A stretch of DNA of 12,626 nucleotides, taken from Methylococcaceae bacterium (lineage in GTDB: Bacteria > Pseudomonadota > Gammaproteobacteria > Methylococcales > Methylomonadaceae). The notes below the pieces were generated by a model. The model searched no databases. It was not told the DNA's origin and saw only the letters and a program-made list of their open reading frames with translations. Where the stretch lies: assembly GCA_005779525.1 (NCBI GenBank), contig SXIZ01000211.1, positions 1 to 12,626 of the forward strand. The letters are read 5' to 3'. Position 1 is the stretch's first letter. Each line of letters opens with the position of its first letter. Shown one piece after another: positions 1-5,666 of the stretch. Made by a program: the position numbers and the translations under genes.

Positions 1-4
1 AGCA

Positions 5-1420
5 TTAGTTGGAAAGCGCCATATTATCGTGAATAAGTGATTTTGCATGCTGTAATAGTCGGAGTTCAATATGTACACATGTTCCGTTCGGACTAGCGTC
101 TAAAAATGCAATTTCCCCTTTTAAGCGTCGAATGGTCGTGCAGGTCAGAAATAAGCCTACCCCCATGCCTTGTTGCTTCTTACTATTCACTGGCTGAATA
201 CCAATAGCTTTGATTAATTCTGGTGGCATGCCCGGCCCATAATCGCGGATTTTCAGGGTTAAGGTGTGTTCATCCCAGGACGCCTCAAAATCAATGCCTT
301 TATCGGTCGGTGAGACTTCAGCGGCATTATTTAAAATATTAATAATGGCATGCGTTAAGGTTTGTTCGGCAATAATTTTACTATTAATTAATACATTCGG
401 ATTAATCGCAAGATTGAGTTTAGTACTCGGATTTTGCGCACGCCATTGATTGAGAATGCCGTCTAAATAATCGATGACCGCGATTGCTTTACCCGATTCG
501 GCGCGCATTTCGCCACCTGATGCTGACATGACCGACAGTGCTGTTTTGCAGCGCGCTATCTGTTGTTGCAAAATATTGAGTCGGTCATGCAGCTCTGGAT
601 AACGATGTTCTGGATAATCTTGTAGTAAGTCATGAGTGACAATCGCCATGGTCCCCAATGGGGTTCCCATATCATGTGCTGCACTGGCGGCAAGTGCGCC
701 AAGCGCAACTAAGCGTTCGTTACGTAAGGCATTTTCGCGGGCTTCTGCGAGACGGCGCTCGCGTTCGCGGACAGTTTTCGCCAATTCTACAACGAAATAG
801 GCCACGAGTCCGGCGCTGAAGACAAAGCCGAACCACATCCCAAAAATATGTAAATTAAAATAATTTTTGTCCGTCACCTTATGCATATGTTGCATTTTTT
901 GCACCATCAAGGGTGTTAAGGTTTCTTCATGGACTATTTCGTGCGGTTCTATGGAAGGGAGTGGAACGTTATAACTGATTAACAGGGTGTACATACTGGT
1001 GGTCAAGATGACCATATACCAAGCATAGGTTTGCGGCAAAATGATCGCAGTGACGATTAATGGGAGTAAAAAGACCCAAGTAATGGGGTTGGAGGCGCCA
1101 CCCGTCATGTATAGCAAAGAAGCGATGGCAAATACATCTATACACAATTGTGAAAATATTTCGCCTTCGGTGATAGGGGCATCGGTGCGTAAACGCATCC
1201 AAGTATACAGATTAACCGCACCTATTGACAGAATGGCAGGCCACAATTGCTCTTGTGGCAAGTTGATATTAAGCACATATACCAGAATTATAATGAGTAG
1301 CGATTCCCCCGCTAACATTAAGTTGCGCAGAATAAATAGCCAATTAAGGTTTTCGCGTGCTGAAATTTCTGATTTTGGTAAAACTTGAGTCAACATAATG
1401 TCGTGGATTACCCATCGCAA
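5..1420 (-). CDS. regB: RegB/PrrB-family redox-sensing membrane histidine kinase
   Basis: Inner-membrane sensor kinase expected to autophosphorylate on His and pass phosphate to a RegA/PrrA-type regulator, linking respiratory state to transcription. Six hydrophobic segments (about residues 24-50, 59-75, 92-105, 113-129, 131-150, 190-213) precede a short coiled linker and the kinase core. The loop between segments 3 and 4 carries GGASNP (107-112), matching the GGxxNP(F) quinone-site motif of RegB. The H-box LGALAASAAHDMGTPLGT has His249 as phosphoacceptor. Cys291 in IARCKTAL sits where RegB has its redox-active cysteine. N-box NNAAE (364-368), DYGPGMP (393-399) and GMGVGLF (418-424) complete the ATPase. 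The longest frame starts at TTG 1420. An ATG at 1396 (MLTQVLPK) is at least as plausible, and neither has a good ribosome site. The partner regulator is not in the window and may lie to the left. Confidence 0.9.
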   Translation of the reverse strand: MRWVIHDIMLTQVLPKSEISARENLNWLFILRNLMLAGESLLIIILVYVLNINLPQEQLWPAILSIGAVNLYTWMRLRTDAPITEGEIFSQLCIDVFAIASLLYMTGGASNPITWVFLLPLIVTAIILPQTYAWYMVILTTSMYTLLISYNVPLPSIEPHEIVHEETLTPLMVQKMQHMHKVTDKNYFNLHIFGMWFGFVFSAGLVAYFVVELAKTVRERERRLAEARENALRNERLVALGALAASAAHDMGTPLGTMAIVTHDLLQDYPEHRYPELHDRLNILQQQIARCKTALSVMSASGGEMRAESGKAIAVIDYLDGILNQWRAQNPSTKLNLAINPNVLINSKIIAEQTLTHAIINILNNAAEVSPTDKGIDFEASWDEHTLTLKIRDYGPGMPPELIKAIGIQPVNSKKQQGMGVGLFLTCTTIRRLKGEIAFLDASPNGTCVHIELRLLQHAKSLIHDNMALSN

Positions 1421-1517
1421 AGCAGTGAATGAGGGAAGTTAAGCTTGAGAAGTGCATAAGCTACTCTGCATCAGCAAGTACGGAGCTATACGCTGTCTTC
1501 GATCAAACTCGCACTGA

Positions 1518-1546
1518 ATCATACTCGATGCCGTGATTCCTTACAA
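1518..1546 (-). promoter_or_regulatory. Candidate sigma-70 promoter for the regB-like kinase
   Basis: Read on the minus strand, TTGTAA (1546-1541) and TATGAT (1523-1518) are separated by exactly 17 bp. They match the -35 and -10 consensus at 4/6 and 5/6 positions. The start site would lie near 1511, giving a leader of roughly 90-115 nt depending on the kinase start. The -35 box abuts a CAA-N4-TTG dyad at 1544-1553, so a factor bound there could also affect this promoter. Pattern match only. Confidence 0.4.
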
Positions 1547-1555
1547 TGCATTGAA
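1542..1555. repeat. CAA-N4-TTG dyad 1 (CAATGCATTG core)
   Basis: The 10-bp core CAATGCATTG (1544-1553) is a perfect palindrome. It shares the CAA-N4-TTG form with three further sites downstream but lacks their outer G...C pair, so it is the weakest member. It overlaps the -35 box of the candidate kinase promoter. Confidence 0.3.
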
Positions 1556-1634
1556 AATGAACTCGCGCATAATTCGTTACACACTGCTTAAGTTGCTTCT
1601 TTCTCCTTCCTGCGGTCAAATTTAGGTCTATATC

Positions 1635-1648
1635 GGCAATAACTTGCC
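1635..1648. promoter_or_regulatory. CAA-N4-TTG dyad 2, GGCAATAACTTGCC
   Basis: The 14-mer has 5-bp inverted arms GGCAA/TTGCC around TAAC. It agrees at 11 of 14 positions with the FleQ-type box GTCAATAAATTGAC as I recall it. Together with flanking bases (CGGCAA...CTTGCCTCT) it recurs 146 bp downstream as dyad 4. A regulator site is inferred from symmetry, recurrence and position upstream of a sigma-54 flagellin promoter. Confidence 0.45.
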
Positions 1649-1721
1649 TCTTTGCGCTGACAAAATTCCCTATAACTGATAACCATTAGAAATGATGGAG
1701 TGTCAAGAATAAGTGTTGCGG

Positions 1722-1735
1722 GTCAAATTATTGAC
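1722..1735. promoter_or_regulatory. FleQ-box-like dyad 3, GTCAAATTATTGAC
   Basis: The 5-bp arms GTCAA/TTGAC flank ATTA. On the minus strand it reads GTCAATAATTTGAC, 13 of 14 positions identical to the FleQ-type box GTCAATAAATTGAC (consensus from memory). It lies about 215 bp upstream of the sigma-54 promoter, a normal distance for an enhancer bound by an NtrC/FleQ-family activator. This is the best single candidate for the flagellin activator site. Confidence 0.55.
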
Positions 1736-1780
1736 TTTAGACTCAGTGTTTCCTCATTTCAATAGTCGAGGGGAGTACGC

Positions 1781-1794
1781 GGCAAGTTCTTGCC
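1781..1794. promoter_or_regulatory. CAA-N4-TTG dyad 4, GGCAAGTTCTTGCC
   Basis: The 6-bp arms GGCAAG/CTTGCC are separated by TT. The flanks (leading C, trailing TCT) repeat those of dyad 2 at 1635-1648, which suggests the two are duplicated or co-selected copies of one operator. It ends about 155 bp upstream of the sigma-54 promoter. Confidence 0.45.
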
Positions 1795-1948
1795 TCTATC
1801 AAGCTGAGGGGGATTTCGCAGATAGATTAGTGCGTTAGCTAGTTCGCGGGATTGAGGTAAAACTGCGCTAACTTTGCTTTATGTGAGCATAATTGAATTT
1901 TTATCGGATATTATATTATAAGCTATTGAAATAAATAGAATTATAAAT

Positions 1949-1965
1949 TTGGCATGGTACGTGCT
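1949..1965 (+). promoter_or_regulatory. Sigma-54 (RpoN) promoter for fliC
   Basis: TTGGCATGGTACGTGCT matches the sigma-54 consensus YTGGCACGRNNNTTGCW at 15 of 17 positions. The invariant GG (-24) is at 1951-1952 and GC (-12) at 1963-1964, with correct spacing. Transcription would start near 1976, giving a leader of about 90 nt. I found no good sigma-28 signal next to fliC, so flagellin appears to depend on RpoN plus an enhancer-binding activator. Confidence 0.75.
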
Positions 1966-1990
1966 TTTTGCTATTTGACAGTATTCGATG

Positions 1991-2002
1991 CCGCGTTCGC
2001 GG
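1991..2002 (+). other. GC-rich hairpin in the fliC leader
   Basis: CCGCGTTCGCGG can fold into a CCGC/GCGG stem with a four-base loop. It lies about 15 nt after the predicted sigma-54 start and is the only GC-rich spot in an AT-rich leader. It could stabilise the 5' end of an abundant flagellin mRNA or be part of an operator. Function is unknown. Confidence 0.3.
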
Positions 2003-2066
2003 AATTGGAATAGAAATAAATTAAAGCTAAGGCTCTAAGCTAGCGAATGCAAACCGGAGAGAGATC

Positions 2067-3791
2067 ATGCCACAAGTTATAAATACCAATATTGCGTCTA
2101 TGAATGCGCAACGCAATTTAAATAAATCGCAATCATCGCTGCAAACGAGTATGCAGCGCTTATCGTCAGGTTTACGTATTAATTCAGCCAGAGATGATGC
2201 GGCTGGCTTGGCGATTTCAGATCGATTTACTGCGCAAGTGAATGGTTTAAATCAAGCAGCTCGAAATGCAAATGATAGTATTTCTTTGGCGCAAACTGCC
2301 GAGGGCGCTTTAGATGAAACTACAAACTCCTTGCAACGTATGCGTATGCTCGCGGTGCAGGCGGCTAATGATACCAATACCTTATCGGATCGTATTTCCA
2401 TTCAGCAAGAAATTGATCAATTGGTCAGTGAGATTAATAGAATTGGATCTGTGACACAATTTAATGGTAAAAATTTACTGGATGGTTCGGGTAATGAGTT
2501 TTCCTTTCATATCGGTGCAAATGCGGGTCAATCCTTAACGGTGACCATGGCGGATATGCGAGCCAGTGCCTTGGGTCAGCAACAAGGTGCGGTACAAACG
2601 GTAGGTACCCGCGTTTCACTGTTAGGTGATGGGGGTAATATAGGTGTGGACGCACTTGCAAACTCAGCAGCATCTGCGGTGGCCATGACTACAGGTGATC
2701 TACTATTAAGTATTAATGGGGGGGCTCAGGGTGTAGATCTTGCGTTACCGCGTTATGGTGGTGATATTATCCATCAGGCGAGTGCGGACTTAGTGGATAC
2801 GAATCATATTAACTATGGAAAAGGTGTTGCTAAAGATATCGCTGCTAGAGTGAATGCCATCAGTAAATTGCATGAAGTTGATGCGACTGGAAAAATGGTG
2901 CTCGCCGGAGTCAATGCTGAGGCACGCACTGAATTTACTATTGGTGACCTTTCCGCAGCAGATGGTGCGGGAATTAATGGTAACGGACCCGCATTAGAAA
3001 ACTCCAATGTCGGTGTTGGGTTAATTGCTGATAATGCTTTAAATATTAATGGTGTGAACATTGGGCCAGTAGATATCAAAGAAAATGATTCAACTGGAAC
3101 GCTGATTGGGGCAATCAATTCAAAAACAGAAGTCACCGGAGTCAAAGCGAGTATTGATAAAGATGGGCGTCTGCAATTGGTTGCTGAAGATGGGCGAGAT
3201 ATTGTCATTCAAACTAACGATGGGGGCTTGCCTGCGGGTAGCGTTGCCAACTTACTCTTTAATGGCGGGGGCAGTACGGTTAATGGCGCTGGGGTTGCGG
3301 GTGCAGGGGATGATTTTACTTCAGCGTTGAGTTTGAGGATTACTGGACAAGTGACTTACTCGGCCACTGATACAATAGTTGTAGACGCCACCAGTGCTAA
3401 TAGAGCATCGGGGGGGCTAGATTCGGCATCCATCACCTCTACTGGTCGAGGATTGCAGGAAAACGTACAAGCCGTAGGTACGATTGCCAATGCCGATGTG
3501 ACCTCTGTGGAAGGGGCTAATAAATTAATGAATTCGATCGATAGTGCCTTGAAACAGGTAGATGGTTTAAGAGCGGTGCTGGGTGCGGTACAAAATCGCT
3601 TTGAGATGACTATTCGAAATTTAGAAAATGTGTCTGAAAATTTAACTGCTGCTAATTCACGGATTCGTGATGCGGATTTTGCGGCGGAGACTGCGATGAT
3701 GACTCGTGGACAGATTTTGCAACAAGCGGGTACGGCAATGTTAAGTCAGGCGAATGCGCAAACACAGGGCGTGCTTAAGCTATTACAATAA
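2067..3791 (+). CDS. fliC: Flagellin, filament subunit
   Basis: Major structural protein of the flagellar filament, exported by the flagellar type III apparatus. Residues 1-140 form the conserved D0/D1 part, with SSGLRINSARDDAAGLAI and QRMRMLAVQAANDTN. Residues 485-574 form the C-terminal D1/D0, ending LSQANAQTQGVLKLLQ. The 574-residue length reflects a large central domain (about 170-480), Gly/Ala/Asn-rich, including a flagellin-IN-like stretch near 324-381 (ALNINGVNIG onward). There is no cysteine. Residues equivalent to the Salmonella TLR5-contact set (R90, L94, E114) are present as R91, L95 and E115. The start follows GGAGAG at 2056-2061. The central region has two runs of seven G (2718-2724, 3410-3416), so slippage could truncate the protein. 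A terminator follows at 3810-3839. Confidence 0.97.
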   Translation: MPQVINTNIASMNAQRNLNKSQSSLQTSMQRLSSGLRINSARDDAAGLAISDRFTAQVNGLNQAARNANDSISLAQTAEGALDETTNSLQRMRMLAVQAANDTNTLSDRISIQQEIDQLVSEINRIGSVTQFNGKNLLDGSGNEFSFHIGANAGQSLTVTMADMRASALGQQQGAVQTVGTRVSLLGDGGNIGVDALANSAASAVAMTTGDLLLSINGGAQGVDLALPRYGGDIIHQASADLVDTNHINYGKGVAKDIAARVNAISKLHEVDATGKMVLAGVNAEARTEFTIGDLSAADGAGINGNGPALENSNVGVGLIADNALNINGVNIGPVDIKENDSTGTLIGAINSKTEVTGVKASIDKDGRLQLVAEDGRDIVIQTNDGGLPAGSVANLLFNGGGSTVNGAGVAGAGDDFTSALSLRITGQVTYSATDTIVVDATSANRASGGLDSASITSTGRGLQENVQAVGTIANADVTSVEGANKLMNSIDSALKQVDGLRAVLGAVQNRFEMTIRNLENVSENLTAANSRIRDADFAAETAMMTRGQILQQAGTAMLSQANAQTQGVLKLLQ

Positions 3792-3809
3792 TTATGGAGA
3801 ATCCATCAC

Positions 3810-3839
3810 AAAAAAAGCCGCGTAAATACGGCTTTTTTT
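3810..3839 (+). terminator. Rho-independent terminator of fliC
   Basis: Arms AAAAAAAGCCG (3810-3820) and CGGCTTTTTTT (3829-3839) pair fully around an 8-nt loop, and the right arm supplies the T run. It begins 18 nt after the fliC stop and separates fliC from fliS, which has its own promoter. The A run on the left means it could also work on the other strand. Confidence 0.9.
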
Positions 3840-3851
3840 ATAATTTTTGAT

Positions 3852-3877
3852 TCAAGAATTTCAATTTGTGCCGATAA
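3852..3877 (+). promoter_or_regulatory. Sigma-28 (FliA) promoter for fliS-fliT
   Basis: GCCGATAA (3870-3877) is a perfect sigma-28 -10 element. Upstream TCAAGAAT (3852-3859) matches TAAAGTTT at 5/8 positions with a spacer one base shorter than ideal. The start would fall near 3884, giving a leader of about 36 nt before fliS. With the fliC terminator just upstream, this is the likely main promoter of the chaperone genes. Confidence 0.75.
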
Positions 3878-3919
3878 TTATAGCGATGTTAGTAAATTTC
3901 TTTACAGGAGTAAATCGCA

Positions 3920-4306
3920 ATGAATATGGGTGCAAGACAATATGCAGTCAATAGTTATAAATTTGGCGTAGTGTCCGAAGTTGAAGGTGCAACCCCCCAC
4001 AGATTAATTCAGATGTTATATGAAGGTGGTCTGCAAAAAATAGCCATTGCTAAGGGTGCTATTCAACGTAAAGATGTGGTCGTTAAGGGTGAAAATATCG
4101 GCAAGGCCATCAATATCGTCGGTGGTCTGCGTGCAAGTCTTGATTTATCGCAAGGTGAAATCGCGACCAATCTGGATAATTTGTATGATTATATTGAGCG
4201 TCGGTTATTGGAAGCCAATTTAAAAAGTGATGTAGCAATTTTAGACGAGGTGAGCGGCTTACTTCGCGAAGTTAAAACTGCTTGGGATGCTATAGGGATG
4301 CAATAG
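3920..4306 (+). CDS. fliS: Flagellin export chaperone FliS
   Basis: Small cytoplasmic chaperone that binds the flagellin C-terminus, blocks premature polymerisation and delivers flagellin to the export gate. The 128-residue length is normal for FliS. The family signature lies at residues 26-46 (PHRLIQMLYEGGLQKIAIAK), followed by helices with GEIATNLDNLYDYIERRLLEA typical of the four-helix bundle. The start is supported by AGGAG at 3906-3910, nine bases before the ATG. It follows fliC directly, without the flaG-fliD genes often found between them. It has its own sigma-28-like promoter, and the fliT-like gene starts 26 bp after its stop. Confidence 0.95.
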   Translation: MNMGARQYAVNSYKFGVVSEVEGATPHRLIQMLYEGGLQKIAIAKGAIQRKDVVVKGENIGKAINIVGGLRASLDLSQGEIATNLDNLYDYIERRLLEANLKSDVAILDEVSGLLREVKTAWDAIGMQ

Positions 4307-4332
4307 GCGTTAAATTTTGACGAGATCCAGCA

Positions 4333-4635
4333 ATGACTAATGCAAGACTGACTGCGTTGCTTGCTCAGACCGAGCGGCTTTTAGAGCTGGCATTGTGTGA
4401 AGAGTGGGAGGAGCTCACTACCTTACTGGAAGAACATGAGCATTTAGTAGGGGTTTACTTGGCAGGAGAGCAGGTTCACAGTGAGAGTGAGCTACAAATA
4501 TTGCAGCGCATCAGTCTCTATTTAAACCAAACACTAGCACTTGCGGAGCAGAACAAAACTGATCTGGGTGAGCAATTGCGAGTTTATATGCATGGTAAAC
4601 AGGCGCAAAAGGCCTATGCTCAGCCCTGGGAGTAG
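4333..4635 (+). CDS. fliT: FliT-like flagellar chaperone
   Basis: A 100-residue, helix-rich, acidic protein with no membrane segment. Family assignment rests mainly on position (26 bp after fliS, where fliT usually lies), size, and a pattern common in short FliT proteins: a Leu-rich first helix, a Trp-Glu-Glu-Leu segment (EEWEELTTLLEEHEHLV, about 24-40) and a basic, variable tail. FliT-type proteins chaperone the cap protein FliD and in some bacteria restrain the FlhDC regulator. Here fliD is not adjacent, so the client is unproven. The ribosome site before the ATG is weak (GAGAT), suggesting coupling to fliS. No terminator is visible before the convergent gene 38 bp away. Confidence 0.65.
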   Translation: MTNARLTALLAQTERLLELALCEEWEELTTLLEEHEHLVGVYLAGEQVHSESELQILQRISLYLNQTLALAEQNKTDLGEQLRVYMHGKQAQKAYAQPWE

Positions 4636-4673
4636 CTAAGAGCCTTATCAGTGACCTGGAGTCCTGATTCATA

Positions 4674-5474
4674 TTAGGTTTTATGTAGAATAAGTTCCAG
4701 TACTAGCTTGCTACCAAAGTAGGCTAACAGAAGTAGTCCAAAACCGATCAGCGTCCATTTGATTGCGGTTTTTCCACGCCATCCGTAGCGGATGCGGCCA
4801 TACACTAACCCACTAAAAATAATCCAGGCCAAAATCGAGAGTAGAGTTTTATGCGCTAAATGCTGCGCGAATAAATTTTCAATAAAAATAAAGCCACTGC
4901 CCAAGGAAATTGACAAAAACACCACGCCAGTACCGATCATTTGAAACAATAAAATTTCCATTGTTTGTAGTGGCGGTAGTCTTAGAAACAAACGTTTAGG
5001 GGCATGATTGCGCAATTGCTGCTCTTGGATTAACAGCAAAATGGCCTGTAGCGCGGCAATGTTTAATAAGCTAAATGCAATGATAGACGTCAGAATATGG
5101 ATATACATCGGCCCGCTGAAATGCTGAGCAATCAGATTGGTGCTTTCAGGAAAAAATAAATCCAAGCCCAGCATCGCGGCGGCGATGGGAAAAATGGCAA
5201 TACCTAATTTATCTACGGGCTTGTTCAATGCGGCGCATAACAACAAAATACTGACCAAGCACGCGACCAGCGAAGCAATATTAAAGAAACTAAAATTAAA
5301 TGCCTGATCGTGGAGAGTCTTCTGGGAGATCAGAGCGCAATGCAGTAACGTCGCAATTCCAGCAAAAATTAACACGCCTTTACGACTACGATTATGTAAG
5401 GTATCGCTAAAGAGTAATGCGCTGCTGACTAAGTAAATGCCAATGGCGGTAAATCCAATAATAAGACTAGGCAT
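4674..5474 (-). CDS. ypjD: YpjD/CcsA-family inner-membrane protein
   Basis: A 266-residue polytopic membrane protein with about eight hydrophobic segments (near 3-23, 33-51, 63-82, 89-107, 122-148, 174-196, 209-228, 239-263), matching the cytochrome-c-assembly (CcsA/CcmC-like) fold. Membrane histidines H45, H126 and H208 are at places where this family conserves heme-ligand-like histidines. The tryptophan-rich WWD heme-handling motif of true CcmC/CcmF/CcsA is not evident, so a direct cytochrome-c role should not be assumed. Its position, divergent from ffh, is the standard ypjD location in gammaproteobacteria and strengthens the name. The ATG at 5474 has only a weak ribosome site. The exact function of YpjD is poorly defined. 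Confidence 0.85.
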   Translation of the reverse strand: MPSLIIGFTAIGIYLVSSALLFSDTLHNRSRKGVLIFAGIATLLHCALISQKTLHDQAFNFSFFNIASLVACLVSILLLCAALNKPVDKLGIAIFPIAAAMLGLDLFFPESTNLIAQHFSGPMYIHILTSIIAFSLLNIAALQAILLLIQEQQLRNHAPKRLFLRLPPLQTMEILLFQMIGTGVVFLSISLGSGFIFIENLFAQHLAHKTLLSILAWIIFSGLVYGRIRYGWRGKTAIKWTLIGFGLLLLAYFGSKLVLELILHKT

Positions 5475-5666
5475 AGTTTGTTGAAAGGTGCGTGGGCTCG
5501 AGGACTAAAAAGCTATGGGTTAACTTAGGGTATAGGTGACGCGCAAAGCTATCCAAAATAGCGAGAACTTGTCGGGCGATATGTTAATATATTGTAGTCC
5601 ATAGTCATAGGCATTCGTACTATTGAATGCTGGTTCTAATTAAAATAATACAAAAAAGATCCTCAT
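5475..5666. other. Divergent promoter region ypjD / ffh
   Basis: This 192-bp gap must hold the start signals for both ypjD and ffh. It is AT-rich near ffh, but I could not identify a -35/-10 pair with good matches and spacing on either strand, and no Shine-Dalgarno better than a purine run (AAAAAAGA) precedes ffh. No terminator, repeat or coding frame is seen. Confidence 0.5.

Larger units (their letters stand above)
1421..2066. other. Gene-free regulatory region between regB and fliC
   Basis: This 646-bp stretch separates two divergent genes. I see no convincing coding frame or RNA gene in it. It contains a kinase promoter candidate, four CAA-N4-TTG dyads between 1544 and 1794, an AT-rich block at about 1885-1950, a sigma-54 promoter at 1949-1965 and a hairpin in the flagellin leader. 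The AT-rich block also holds a weaker sigma-70-like pair, TTGAAT (1893-1898) and TATAAG (1917-1922) with an 18-bp spacer. The length and layout fit an enhancer-driven promoter that needs DNA looping. Confidence 0.7.

Noticed and set aside
1041..1388. Plus-strand open frame of 115 codons inside the kinase gene
   Set aside because: Antisense to a well-supported membrane kinase gene; no family resemblance and no ribosome site. Treated as a shadow.
1616..1642. Sigma-28-like pair TCAAATTT-N11-GGCAATAA on the plus strand
   Set aside because: Spacing is exact and each half matches 6/8, but it is over 420 bp upstream of fliC, no gene follows directly, and its -10 half is part of the dyad at 1635-1648, which explains it better.
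2813..3208. Minus-strand open frame of 131 codons inside fliC
   Set aside because: Lies opposite the flagellin central domain, with composition that mirrors the coding strand; no recognisable motif.
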